A DNA stretch of 37,572 bases from Perkinsus olseni (Eukaryota; Perkinsozoa; Perkinsida; Perkinsidae). Position 1 is the first letter of the stretch. Each line of letters opens with the position of its first letter. The notes beneath the pieces were generated by a model. That model saw only the letters and a program-made list of their open reading frames with translations, had not been told where the DNA came from and ran no database searches. The DNA lies in assembly GCA_013115135.1 (NCBI GenBank), contig JABANP010000510.1, positions 1 to 37,572 of the forward strand, written 5' to 3'. Made by a program: the position numbers and the translations under genes. Positions 11,172 through 22,378 of this stretch are shown piece by piece.

Positions 11172-11548
11172 ATGCTACACTTCAAACTGATCATCATCAT
11201 CAGTGTCGGCACCGTCGTTGTTCTTGGGCGTCCGACCGGCGGAGACCAGCACGCTGCCTCGAGCGAGGAGGGCCAAGAGACGCATGTATCGGAGAGGGAT
11301 GGACCCGATTCCACCAATGCTAACGAACCTGACAAAAGCCGTTATCCAAGGTATATGGAGGGTTCCAATAACCGCGCATTACATACAGCAAGAACCCACG
11401 AGAATGGAGCTAATCAGACTTCAACTTCCCCTTACTTATCAACTGTAGACTGCACGAATCGGGCTATCAGCAGGAGAGCTATCTGTCCATGACGATGATT
11501 GGCAACCAAGTCCAACAGTTGATATATCTGAGCGACGATGCATGCTAA
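11172..11548 (+). CDS. Small predicted secreted protein
   Basis: Two exons, 11172-11350 and 11449-11548, split by a 98-nt GT-AG intron, giving 92 residues. The N-terminus MLHFKLIIIISVGTVVVLG is a good signal peptide with a likely cut after Gly. The mature part is polar and acidic (SSEEGQETHVSERDGPDS), with a single Cys at the very end and no domain I recognise. An AG one base before the ATG could be a trans-splice acceptor. The opposite strand is also open for much of this stretch but lacks a sensible start. Confidence 0.5.
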
Positions 11549-11642
11549 ACCGGACCAATCGCATATGGTCAGAAATCAACCACAAATTCTCAATAAGCAA
11601 CGACAATACGAGAGCGGCAATCCGGACACGTACAATCCGACC

Positions 11643-12535
11643 TTACGAATGCTTCCTTACGGTGGCTAAGCCCCCAGTGGGGATATTCTGAAGAAGATCG
11701 CTCGTCGCACAGGCGAAAGATTGCTCAGCTTCGGAGAGAGGCGGTAGAGATTCGGGAATCCCGTCCATCGGGCCAATACCTCCAACTTTATAGTCTGACA
11801 CGCACAGCAAAGGATAACGCGATTTCGAAAGACTTCGCACCTCCTTACCGTCTTTCGCGAGATTCTCAGCCTTCCATTCACCACTCGCCGATAGTCGGCA
11901 AACCAATGTAGGATCCGGAACTAGTCTGGCCTGGGGCAACACGGCATAACGCGAGCCCAACTGAGCGCTCTCCTCCTGCTACTCTGATTGTTGGATTCAC
12001 TCGGCCCAGATTAACTTCCCGGAGTGCCTTGTCCTCCGTCGGGTTCCGCTCGAACAAGTATCTTTCCAACTTCTTGTTCCGACGCAATACATGCTGACAA
12101 AATGACTACACTGAAGAATATAGGTCGAGTATTAGTATGTATCGAAAGTCGAGCATCAAATACCACGTCCTCCACGCAAGGAGTACGACATATCATCACC
12201 ACCTTTGAGCCCTTCATGTATCACCTTAGTATACTCATCCTCCTCAACAGATATATTGTCTGCACCGTTATTGCTATCTCCAGGAGATGCCCCGCCTTCC
12301 ACTGACTGCTCAGCATCCTCTTCAAGGCCTTCAAAGCAAACATCTGGCCAGAATGGCGACAACAGAGAAACCTGAACAGAGAGTTGAGGGAACAAGAACC
12401 GATGCAAAGGTCACACCATGAAGAATTATATAGCCCTTAGTTATAGCTATATCTAAGGGAAACGTCAGAGACGATAACTACAAGCTCGTCACGGAATATG
12501 AACCGGAAGAAGCAGACGTATGATCCTGCTATCAT
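11643..12535 (-). CDS. Unrecognised protein, about 205 residues
   Basis: Four exons join in phase: 12464-12535, 12225-12371, 11983-12093 and 11643-11930, with introns of 92, 131 and 52 nt. The order of segments is a hydrophobic start (MIAGSYVCFFRFIFRDEL), an acidic linker (EDAEQSVEGGASPGDSNN), a basic segment (LRRNKKLERYLFERN) and a Ser/Pro-containing tail. The tail includes SRYPLLCVSDYKVGGIGPMD. I do not recognise a family. The 52-nt intron could instead start at a second GT closer to its acceptor (31 nt) with the frame still kept. It is convergent with the small secreted gene, about 95 bases apart. Confidence 0.5.
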
Positions 12536-12708
12536 AGGGAGAGCGTTACTGTTGTAGTATGATGATAGTCAAAGATCGATTCATAACTTGACAAATGATC
12601 TGTGTCGGCTTACAGCCCGAGACGGGTAGCCACTACGGTTGCTAGTTGATTATTCGAAAACTTATCTAGAGCCTCGATTTCAAGAAAATAGGGGAATAAT
12701 ACTGCGAG

Positions 12709-13107
12709 ATGGAATCCTTCAACAACGCATCAGTGGGTGTCAAGGAAGACGACGATCTATTCATGGCTTAGTGCGCCTAGCCCCATATCTTAGGAGACCC
12801 ACCTATCATCATCATCACCTGTGAGTATCCCAGTAGCTCCATTGCCATTGCCACATCCTCGGCCGCTAAGATTCGTCGATGCGCGGAGTACTGGAAAGAC
12901 ACTGCCAGGGGTATGACCTCATTCAATATATCAACACGTGTCTGGGCATCCATGAAGTCTCAACTGAGAGCACTCTATACTCGAGTGAAAACAACTATGG
13001 TTGAGTCCGAGGCACACCGAGGACGGTATCCCAGTATACTGTGGTGTGACCAAAACTGGAGGAGCCAGCAAATCGAGGAAGTGACCATCCAACAAGGTGT
13101 TAATTGA
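12709..13107 (+). CDS. Possible small gene of unknown function
   Basis: A long open frame (12781-13107) with credible composition includes SSAAKIRRCAEYWKDTARGM and ends GVN at TGA 13105-13107. A putative first exon, 12709-12732 (MESFNNAS), joins over a 48-nt GT-AG intron without frame change. An AG immediately precedes the ATG. No family is recognised. The start of exon 2 (isoleucine run IIIITCEYPSSS) looks less protein-like, so the true first exon may differ. Confidence 0.3.
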
Positions 13108-13787
13108 TGTATACTATCCAACGCAAGTGTGTGCATGTAGCGTTTGGGGTATCCATGCAAAAACATTCCGTAATGATTATTACTATGACTAGAGTAATGA
13201 TGAATTTAATATCAAAGTATGAATGTGATGATGATGACGATGACGACGACGACGACCACATCACAGTGAGTTTATGGGGCACTCCAAGAATTACTGCCAA
13301 ATTGAAGATGAGGAATCTTCTACTTTATTCAACCTTATTCAACCCACAAAGATATTACAAAGATTCAACAATCGATCACATACGATCACATGCGATACGA
13401 TCGCTGTCACATCGATTACGAAGATGTCCTCGCAAGATGCCACTTCTATGTTACTACACGAATAATCGATTCAACCACTGAAAAATGATAACAGCTCATT
13501 CTCCGCGATTATTGGCGATGATATTTCCATCGAGCCACGAAATTAGTAATAGCACTCAATCGCCATCGCGAATACTCTTACTCTGGTCCCAGAGCCGAGA
13601 ACATTGTAGTGGTAGCAGTTTAGATGATAACTGGTGGTGGTACTCCACAGTAGCGGTGCCCGATTGCAACAATGAGCTACGATGGGCCAATACCACCAAG
13701 ATAATAGTTGAATGCAAAAAAGAGCTCTACTTACATGTGATCGTGCACTATCACTATAATCGATTAATCGGGCGTGCTCCACATTCA
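13108..13787. other. Intergenic, AT-rich, with microsatellite
   Basis: No gene that I can support. It holds a GAT/GAC repeat and scattered short GATCACA-like repeats near 13365-13420. It lies downstream of the CCCH gene (minus strand) and downstream of the possible plus-strand gene, so it may be mostly 3' flanking sequence. Confidence 0.4.
13227..13256 (+). repeat. GAT/GAC trinucleotide repeat
   Basis: Three GAT units, one GAC, one GAT, then five GAC units in tandem. It is not in a gene I can support. Confidence 0.9.
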
Positions 13788-14528
13788 TTACTGAATAGAG
13801 CATCCTTCGTCAATATCATGATTACTCTGACGTCCGCTGATCTCCACCATCGGCTGCTGTTGTTGTTGGCCTGCTCCCTCCGGCAGTTCGAGACCATTCT
13901 CCCAGTTTTCGGCATACCCAGAGTCCGACGGAAGATTCCCCATATCGTTCTGAAGTGTTGCCAGACATTCCAGAATATCTTCGGTATCGGTGGCCGGGAA
14001 AGTCTCTGTCAGCGTATCTTCGGACTGTGTCATCGGCTCCAGCGGCTCCGTCGAAGTGCCGAAAATGCCCTCGTCAAAATTACCAGCAGGCGGCGTAGAA
14101 GTAGACGAGCAGCTCTGCAACTCATCCCAAATGGAAAGCGGTAGTTGCGCGACAGATACTACTGGGGAGGTCCTCGGTTCGGTTCGCGGACGATACATTT
14201 TTCCACCATCATAGTGCCTCCGGGCTTGATTCAGGATGGCCCTTCTATGCTGATGCATTTCTTCAATCGAATGCGCCCACTTACATCTAGCTGCTCCGAA
14301 GCGACATTTGGTATCCGCCAAAACATAGCGGCATAGCTCAGTCTTATATGCTCCCTTGAAGGGAGGATCTGCCGATGACACAGGATGGTAAAAACCTTCT
14401 CTGTGTAAGCCACCACTGCCACCAACAGTCTCCACCGCATGATGCTGACTTCCGTCCACGGGATGAAAGGACGGGATACTCTCATTGAGTTCATAATTGA
14501 AGTTTGCAGTTCCAGCTGGATACATCAT
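13788..14528 (-). CDS. Single CCCH zinc-finger protein
   Basis: One exon of 246 residues. At about residues 60-85 it has YKTELCRYVLADTKC followed by RFGAARCKWAH, a tristetraprolin-type CCCH finger with spacing C-x8-C-x6-C-x3-H. The YKTELC lead-in is the classic RNA-contacting sequence of this family, so the protein probably binds mRNA and affects its stability or translation. A second finger, usual in tristetraprolin itself, is missing. The rest is low-complexity: Ser/Thr/Pro, acidic, and a Gln run near the C-terminus. Two ATGs are adjacent at the start (14526-14528 and the next codon). The next gene upstream on the same strand is SEC61 gamma, 274 bases away. Confidence 0.85.
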   Translation of the reverse strand: MMYPAGTANFNYELNESIPSFHPVDGSQHHAVETVGGSGGLHREGFYHPVSSADPPFKGAYKTELCRYVLADTKCRFGAARCKWAHSIEEMHQHRRAILNQARRHYDGGKMYRPRTEPRTSPVVSVAQLPLSIWDELQSCSSTSTPPAGNFDEGIFGTSTEPLEPMTQSEDTLTETFPATDTEDILECLATLQNDMGNLPSDSGYAENWENGLELPEGAGQQQQQPMVEISGRQSNHDIDEGCSIQ

Positions 14529-14802
14529 GATGACGTTGGATGGGTAGTGGATCCTTCAACACAAAGAAACTCTCTGAATCCATCCTCCACGCTGGTGAGT
14601 CCCTCGGCTGGTGGAATTGGCCCGAACCTACCCCCACCCCCAATCAAATCGCCAATCGTTCAACAGCACCAAGACAAATCAGGAAACATAACCAACAGGA
14701 CCAGTCAGCCCATCGACAACCTTCCCACACCACCGCAAAAATTATAATTATATAACGAAACACGGCTCATTCCCTGCGAAGTGCAGTAACTCCTCCTACA
14801 GC

Positions 14803-15166
14803 TTAGGAACTCATAATAAGGTTATTGATCGGAATGAAGATGAGGTCGATTGTGTAACCGATGAAGCCCATGACGAAGAACCCGACACCACAGGCGTACA
14901 TCATACGCTGGAATTCTAACAAGGAGAAGAAAATGAGAGAATGGCCAGGAGACGTGAATACATCGCCCCCCGAAGATCCGAGCCCGATGACTTGAAGCCT
15001 GGTCGGAACCCCACCGAGAGTTAAACCAAATTATATCATCACCTTTTCCATCCGGTTTCTTGCACTTCTGCAGGAGTCGTCTCGATTCCACTGCGAACTC
15101 TCGCACACTCGTGTTGACATATCCAATCGGATTAGATTTGTCGTTCACAAACTCGGGGGAAGTCAT
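14803..15166 (-). CDS. SEC61G: Protein translocase SEC61 subunit gamma
   Basis: Two exons, 15043-15166 and 14803-14915, with a 127-nt intron, giving 78 residues. The family signature is complete: REFAVESRRLLQKCKKPDGK, then EFQRMMYACGVGFFVMGFIGY and the terminal IDLIFIPINNLI. This is the single-span, tail-anchored subunit of the ER translocation channel; animal versions are 68 residues, and the extra length here is at the N-terminus. The split after KKPDGK breaks a codon (phase 1). It lies between the CCCH gene and the CDC50 gene, all on the same strand. Confidence 0.95.
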
Positions 15167-15381
15167 TTGGAGAAAAAACAGTAACTTTATAACCCACGCA
15201 AATATATACCGCTATCCCCAGTGTAGCCCTCAAGTCCGGTTCTGACATTGGGCAATCGGAAATGATGGCAAAGGAATCTTACGCAACCCCTCGACTTAAC
15301 AGGAAATGTATTTCCATGCTCCTGAACAGTTCAAGAATGCATCTGTCAGGGATCGAACTTCGAACTCTCACACAAGCGGTA

Positions 15382-17941
15382 TCAATCTTCCCAGTCCCTG
15401 TAGTCAGTATCGAAGAATTTTCTGGGCAAAAAAAGGTTACTCATCGCGAAGATGATAGCGAAGGCCAAGCATATACCACCAGCCCCAATATACGCCAAAG
15501 ACACGTACATATTAATACCGCCAGTCAAGGTAGCGCTCGCCACGATTATCGATTTACTGCCGCCGAAGGATCCAACTGGGTAATTGTCAAATACCGTGAC
15601 TCGAACAACATCACCCTCCTACTAGACCACTCAAAGGCGATATATCTTGCAATCTTGCCCTCACTTGCAAGTCCTCATCTACACGTCCATATACTTTCCT
15701 GAATGTGGGCATCCCAGCGGGCCTCATCCACGACACGAAGTGACCGTTCTCAACACCCCATCCTGAAAGATTCGAGGTAAGTGCACGATTTGTCCGGCGG
15801 GGCCGCAGTGAACGATGACAGAGCTAGATAGAACGGAGCCAAACGGCCCTGATTAGTGTTTCCAACCAGAAGGATTCGGCAGTCGAGTGTAGCCTTGCGC
15901 AGCAGAGCACGGGAATTCGGGATCCGAACCATACACACCGGAAGGGACCTGATGATAAACAATATCTCAACCGCGGAACATACATATCGAGAAAGCACGA
16001 TAACAGAATATCTTGAGTTGAATCATGGTAGACTCGGAATGGGTTGAATCGGAAGCATGCAGGACCTTGGTGAATCTACACCTGGCTCCTCCTCCTCCTT
16101 CTGCACTGTAATCATCACAAGAAGCCACGTGATGACCTCGCTGATCGAGCCGACCCATTACAAACACGGGCCCATATCGGCCATCTGGCCAGGCTCTAGC
16201 GGGAACCTGGAAAAGTTCTACTGGGCGAATCAGATCCATCTTCTAGTCCTATATATCCCCGAGCAATATGCAAATAGCGAATGTTATCTAACCATCAGTC
16301 TGATGGAAAGCTTCACCATTGCTGAATCACCAGCACCCTCTGCCGAGGCGCTATATTTCGCTACGCCCGCGTGTCACAATACATGTCTCCTTCGTTACAT
16401 ATGCTGAGGCGTGGGACTTTGTGTCACTCATAGTCATCACTTCATGGATGTTCTACTGAAAGCTGGTATCATCTGAGCTGTAGATCCTTCCAACACTTCA
16501 AATAGAAACCCCTCGAACACCTTTCGATACACGGAAGACATTATATACGATAGAAAAAGAAGGAATTCAAAACCCCACACTGCGGTGATGGTCCTCCTGG
16601 CGACGGAACATGGATCCACCAAAGGTAGGGGTCTAGCTGGTACTCCGCAGAAGTACTCGGCAAATGACGATGGTGTTACATTGGCGCAGAAGGTCAAATA
16701 AGAGGGTACGAGGATTCTTCAGAAAGCTGTACAGTACGCGCCATCAACAGAACGCGCCACAGTTTGCGCGTTTCAAGATGGCGTGTACCGTGCAGGGATT
16801 GTTTATCCACGGGTTGTACTCGATTTTTGGCCAGAATACCATCAGATGCCCTAATTTAGAGTATTGGAATGAATGGAAGCCAAAGGCGATACCCCAGATA
16901 TACCTACGCATATTTGTGGAGGAAATACGTAAGTCAACCACATATCGAAGATCTCATCGTTTCGCATCCGAGCATTCGGAACAACACTGCCGGCAGCAGC
17001 AGCAGGAGGCGCATCGGGAAGCACGTTCTGGAACCTATGCTCCAGGTCAGGCTGCCAAGCAATAACTCCCGCTTCCTGAGATTCAGACCATGAAATCGAT
17101 CGGATGATCTGATATAAGACCAGCAAAGCTCTACAACCAGGGGAAAATTATCGGCATAATATCGCACGTACACACAAGAGCCGTGTATGAGCCGGAAAAG
17201 AAGGGTCCAAGACCGGGACTCCAGGTGACGACGTACTTCGTTGAGATTAGCCCTTCTCCACTCTGACGTATTCCTCTTACGCACATCCATTAAAAAAGAA
17301 TCATTGAAAACAGCCCGGGCCACCAGACCGCAGGGATAGTATCTTGTACAAGAACAACTGGAATATCCCATCCCGTCCCAGCTAACATACTACATCTTTC
17401 CTTCGGCACTCTTCGTCGCCGGCTCGCATTCAGCTGGCGGGTCCGCTCCCAAACTCACAGCGGCAGGATCTGAGCCACGCAGCAAGCAGAGGCTCAACTA
17501 TCTGTCCCTGGCTCTGAAATTGTGAATACTGATTTCTGAATCGATCACGTGATGGATACACGATTCGATCGTGCTTACTCGCCAGTTGTTCATCAGATCT
17601 CGAATCGATAAAGAGCCGATGATTCTGGTAGAAGTTCGACAGCTCATAATATCTGATGGATTGCAAGAAAGTCCTGCCGAGAATACCCGTCCGAAATGCC
17701 AGTTGAGTGAATAGAAATGAGCCATAATCAATCTCTGATCCATACAGTCCCTCGACGAGGGAGCCGAGGAGAGAATAAACGAGGAAAGTTTAGGATTCCT
17801 TCACTCGATTAGCCGCTACAGTCAAACATATAATATTTCTCATACATGTATATGGGCGCTTCCATCTCGGCGTCGATCGCGATTTCAATCACCGCCACGC
17901 CATCGACCGCTGATGTAGTATAGTCCTTCCTGTACTCCGAA
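15382..17941 (-). CDS. CDC50/LEM3 family protein (P4-ATPase flippase partner), 5' end unresolved
   Basis: Exons: 17846-17941, 17579-17652, 17394-17469, 17285-17342, 16929-17108, 15665-15762 and 15382-15618. Family landmarks occur in order: APIYIYYELSNFYQNHRLF, then YYPCGLVARAVFND, VIAWQPDLEHRF, FVSWMRPAGMPTFRKVY, then NYPVGSFGGSK, followed by a C-terminal membrane helix (SLAYIGAGGICLAFAIIFAM). These proteins escort and activate phospholipid flippases in the secretory pathway. The usual N-terminal cytosolic motif and first membrane helix were not found with certainty; a hydrophobic frame at 18189-18473 might supply it. The 1166-nt gap 15763-16928 is far longer than other introns here, and the frame match across it is not proven. 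Confidence 0.82.
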
Positions 17942-18188
17942 CTATGCACCTACCCAAAGGAACATGCAATGCTCGCATATTGGCAAGACGTGATCCAATG
18001 AGATGGCATGGAGATGAAAACCCACTTTATCAAAATTGTTGCCCGAAGGCCTCAGGCGGAACCGAATATTGACATTTGCTTGCTTTATACCTAGCTGCAC
18101 ACCCTTCCGATATCTTCAAAAGATACTTTGTTTCACATACTTTTTTATTCCACTTTATTTTCATTTCATATCTTCGTAAGATACTTTA

Positions 18189-18473
18189 TCAAGCATCCAG
18201 TACAGCAACAGGGGGGCAACGGAGGCTCATTGAAGCGAAACCGGTGATCAACAGATTCGTGAATAAAGAGATGGGCACAGCAAGTAGTCCCGATACTATC
18301 ATTCCCCGTAATACTACAGTAGATAAGGCTGCCCCGAGAGCCAGGAATACCATGCCGAAGCTTACGAACGAGCTTATGACCCACCTGACATGAAATGCAT
18401 ACACGATCACCGAAAATGATAAACTGATTGCGTGGTTGTTGATTACTACCGGGGGCTCAGTAGGGGTTGCCAT
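18189..18473 (-). CDS. Small hydrophobic protein or first exon of the CDC50 gene
   Basis: An open frame of 94 residues starting MATPTEPPVVINNHAIS. It has two or three membrane-type stretches, notably WVISSFVSFGMVFLALGAAL and SGLLAVPISLFTNLLITGF. I recognise no family. The position just upstream of the CDC50 exons, on the same strand, makes it a candidate for that protein's missing N-terminal membrane segment. CDC50 proteins normally have only one helix there and a conserved basic motif that I do not see. Confidence 0.35.
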   Translation of the reverse strand: MATPTEPPVVINNHAISLSFSVIVYAFHVRWVISSFVSFGMVFLALGAALSTVVLRGMIVSGLLAVPISLFTNLLITGFASMSLRCPPVAVLDA

Positions 18474-18775
18474 GCTGATAATCTTTGTTGCATGAAAGAG
18501 TTACCAGCGTATTTACGAGCTATTCTACGATCAAATTCATCATCACCTTCATCGCCATTCCCGGAGGCCATGTATAACGAGGATTTAATACTATATTATA
18601 TGGCGTCCACAAGTGTTGTTCACACTCGAAGAGTAACCATTAAGAAAAATCTTCAAATAGATTCCAGTTCCAGGCCAAGACTAACATGATAGGAGAGCAC
18701 GACAAGCAATAAGACTCTATCATCCATTGCCTGTATACATTACGCATTACAAGTTCATACATTGCCCCTGTAGAT

Positions 18776-18931
18776 TCATGTGCAAAATGCTAAGTGAACA
18801 ATAATGACCAAAGCAAACAAAAAACAAATTTCGAACCCGTGGGAATGAGATTGATGGAGGGTAGGAGCAATATACTTGCCGGGGAGAATCTCATCCAAGT
18901 ATGGAATGACATGCGTCTCAACAAACCGCGT
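18776..18931 (-). CDS. C-terminal exon of an unrecognised membrane protein
   Basis: After an AG acceptor at 18933-18932 the frame stays open for 51 residues to TGA 18776-18778. It reads THVIPYLDEILPGKYIAP, then a likely terminal membrane helix, GFEICFLFALVIIVHLAF. Further coding-like sequence lies upstream on the same strand around 19100-19290 (KIQDKLATTVIVRQYYDDRY), probably earlier exons of the same gene, but I could not fix the joins. Function unknown. Confidence 0.4.
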   Translation of the reverse strand, partial: TRFVETHVIPYLDEILPGKYIAPTLHQSHSHGFEICFLFALVIIVHLAFCT

Positions 18932-19579
18932 CTAACGGTAAGCATTGCTGGTTTTTGGAAAGACTGCCGTGACGTTGGAGCATGCATTATAGACCGAAGT
19001 CAGATCTGAAGTACGGCTCACAATTCCACAACCTTCCATAATTGTATCGAATGATAGGAGCATGTGAAGAGAGCGAACGAAGGATCAACACGATAATCGA
19101 GCGGAAGCGAGAAATGAGTAATATCGATGATTCCATCCACGAAAGAGTACTATGTTCCAGGTGAATTGAAGGACTTAGCGCAAGCCAGGATGGTACAAGG
19201 TGTACGTAACGATCATCATAATACTGGCGAACAATAACAGTCGTAGCCAACTTGTCTTGTATCTTGTATGGTTCGAGCAAAGATGCACGCAAAGAAGGAA
19301 TAAATAGAGAGGATATGTAATTTAGTAACGTTATATATCGCCCTCAGATGCGTGCACTCTGATCAGATCTAAGATACTCACAAGTGTATCAAGTTAGCAA
19401 TCACCAATCTTCACATCTATGGCCAAGGCTAAAGATTCCTTCCACAGAATCTTTACGACAAAGAATATTCCGAGCGAGCACCGAACATAACCGATTGATC
19501 ATCAGATACGACGAGTGCAGCACCCGATAACATATACAACGAAGAGCGACGATGCTCATTATTCAAACAAACATCATCA

Positions 19580-20966
19580 TCACTCATCGTCAGCGAAAGG
19601 AATCTCAATACTTTTATCAGTTTTGTTATCGTTGGAGAAGAACTCGAACTGGATAACCTTGGGTCGCACCACGGACTTTTGACCTCGCCCGCCGTGACGG
19701 GAGGGAGTATCTTCTTCGGAAGAAGTGGAGTTACTCACGTTCGTCATGTAGTCGATGAGAGGCCTGAGCGATACAACTTATTTGATATCTTGCATGCTTC
19801 AACCTAGGATGCACTGGCTAACAGAAGGCTAATCACAGTGTAACAAAGCACCTCGTCGAAGAGGCGATATTCCCATGCCAATTCCCAAAAAAGACCCCAC
19901 GCTCACTTGAGAGATTCTTTGAACTGTCGCCCGGCCTTCATCAAGATATCCTCATCAGCCGTGCCAACCCAGAGGGCTATTTTACAGTTGTACTTCCGCA
20001 TAGAGCAGACACTCCCGCAAATTGGAATATCTTCACCCGTGGAATCGTCGAGGTAGGTGGATCCACCAATTAGTGACAACATAACATTGAGCCAACTCTC
20101 GTCAAGCGCCTGAAGAGTAATGCAATCATGCACATTACATAGGATAAGATACACGCAGGCAGTACAGAGCGAGTAAGACCGCGAATGGCTTCATCATTAC
20201 TATTGATTGTTAAGAGGCCGAAAGGCTAAGGGGCAACCGAGCGAGGGAACCCCACGCAATAGCGAATACGGCAGAGGCGAAGTGCGATGCTACTCCCTCC
20301 TCCGCGCATCCTCATACTACCTCTTCCTGGCCGCTTGAACGGGCGTCCCTCCTCATAAAACGATCGACTGCTACTATCCATCGGCCTCCTTTAGCACATA
20401 CAGGATCTTCCCACATGGGTGATACACCGGATCGAAAGACGCTATAGTCGGCATAACTCAATCGGCTCGGACTCGACACGTTGTTAATAACGCGCCAGAA
20501 ATCTTCAGCGGTAGAAAAGTCAAGGACACGCTTCTGGGTACTCTTCCAATTATCTTTCTTATCCTGAAGTACAGAGGTGACCAAGGTGCAAGTTTAGAGG
20601 TGCAAAAGTGAGAATCTTGATTCCTACGACATTAGCAGCTTACTAGCAATACACACGAGATATCGAAAACCCCCAAGTGTAAAACAAGATCTTGAATATG
20701 ATAAAATCAGTAGGCACTCATAAAATCAGTACTGTACACAGACCGAGCAAGCGCATCTTTTTCCAAGGTATTATTACCTTGGTTTGAGCTTGATACATCA
20801 ACCAAAAGCTCCAGGTATTGGCCAATTGATGGACTTGATTCTCTACTGATTCACCACCATTGGTCTGTTGTTCGGACGTTGATACGGTAGTGCAGCTGAT
20901 TGAAGTGACATCCGAGTTAGCCGGGCTCGGTGTTGAGATTGATGGGGTTGTTGTTGCTGATTCCAT
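19580..20966 (-). CDS. EIF4E: Eukaryotic translation initiation factor 4E family, cap-binding
   Basis: Four exons, 20778-20966, 20321-20563, 19907-20109 and 19580-19763, with introns of 214, 211 and 143 nt in frame, giving 272 residues. eIF4E features: ANTWSFWLMY, then DNWKS (the first cap-stacking Trp), STAEDFWRVIN, SPMWED (second cap-stacking Trp and the Glu that contacts m7G), KGGRW, and KIALWVGTADEDI. The protein should bind the mRNA cap in the cytoplasm. It is longer than the usual 210-220 residues because of a Ser/Thr-rich N-terminal tail (about 45 residues) and a C-terminal tail rich in Ser and charged residues. Which eIF4E subclass it belongs to cannot be told from the sequence alone. 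Confidence 0.9.
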
Positions 20967-21649
20967 GGTGGAAGGGCCACAATAAAGTGGGGAAAAGATG
21001 GTTAAGGTGATTACTAACTGAAATTGCCGACATGCTGTCGTGGAGGGAAAATGATTATCGCATTCAACGTCAATGCTTCGATGATTCTATATAATGCAAT
21101 ACAGGGAGGAGCATTTAGTATTCCGTTCAAAACCTGATCAACGAAGACATGATCGAGCTGTATTGTACCCTGAACATCGCAATCCTAACAATGGCTTGTT
21201 AACAGATGCAATGTTTTCTTTAACCATATCTTTGATACTGATATTAATTGATAGAGCATAAACTACTGTGACCATGGAGGATGGCGGAAAGAAAATGAGC
21301 GAAAATGCCTCGAGTCGATACCTATGAGCGACCGCGGGACGTGTAGAAATGCTCGACCCAAGAATAGAACCTGGGCACCAATACGTCGGTGCGAGAACCC
21401 GGAAACGAGAACCCGAACCCGCTGCGAGTTGCGCGTTTCTGCGAGTTGAAGTCTAACTGCGTCGCGGACTACATTACATCATGTAATATACATGATACGA
21501 GTGTGGTCAGCATATTCAGGAGTATTCAGGGCCCCCACCTTATGATAGAACCACTACTAGTAATATTTAAACTGCGCAGGCATCACGGTTATAAACAAAC
21601 AACCTGGCCGTTCTCCTAGTTTACTCAGTGGCCTGCGTACTCCATTAGC
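20967..21649. other. Divergent intergenic region
   Basis: It lies between the start of eIF4E (minus) and a small plus-strand gene, so it probably holds both promoters. A purine-led repeat, GAGAACCCG-like, is seen near 21391-21422. No gene is supported. Confidence 0.5.
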
Positions 21650-22103
21650 ATGTCATTACTACCAGACGACATCCTTCGCCCAGAGTTTTTCGTTGCTGTG
21701 GCTGCTGTAGTGGTTGCCGGATCTTGGTGGATATACCAATCGGATCATAAGAAGTGCCCACCCGGGATGACCTCAAATGAAGGTGCTATCATTGAGGGGA
21801 TCCTCTATGTTGTGTATTAGAACAGACTCGATCCAAGCGTAAGACTGTGACTATAACGCCGCATCTTTAGCTCTAGTGTAACTACTAGCGGCCTCGACAG
21901 GCACCGTTCGCTAGTAGCTCCATTGCTGTTCTGGGACTACTCCCTCAATTATAAATTTAGTACTCGATCGTTGTACAGGTTCGTTTATTATCACCGTGCC
22001 AGCGGTTGATAATGATTCCCGTGCCTTCCAAGAGGCCCGTAGAGACTTCACGAGAGCGGTCAAGAGCGGTAACGTGTTAGTAGTGGTCGACGGGAAGAGG
22101 TGA
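21650..22103 (+). CDS. Small single-span membrane protein
   Basis: Two exons, 21650-21782 and 21979-22103, with a 196-nt intron, giving 85 residues. After a short N-terminus (MSLLPDDILRPE) there is one hydrophobic segment, FFVAVAAVVVAGSWWIY, then a basic-polar turn (SDHKKCPPGM). The C-terminal part, after TSNEG, reads FIITVPAVDNDSRAFQEARR and closes with a charged tail. Without splicing, exon 1 would stop after 56 residues, but the second exon's composition argues for the join. An AG lies one base before the ATG. Family unknown. Confidence 0.5.
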
Positions 22104-22378
22104 TATTCCGGAACTACGGTGCAGTAAAACAAGAATGGAACAATAATTAGTTGTAGTCCTTCGAATATGATGCGCAGCGCTAAATCCCCAACGTATTGAG
22201 TGAAGGAATGAGAATGTTGCCATCTACGTGACCAGATGACGATTCTCTAGTTATTATAAAATCGTGCTACTGTTATTTCACCGACTTATCTACCTTTGTC
22301 ATCTCAATTGGGGTGTTTCGTCAGCTCCTGGGCCCCACAGCCCTTATCAACATACTCGGAGGAGAATATTTCACGCAA

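Noticed and set aside
10967..11335. Minus-strand open frame of about 120 codons
   Set aside because: Low-complexity Ser/Leu composition and no splice context; the opposite strand carries a signal peptide and a consistent intron.
16057..16407. Plus-strand frame of 116 codons
   Set aside because: Lies within the CDC50 locus and has no recognisable motif or splice context.
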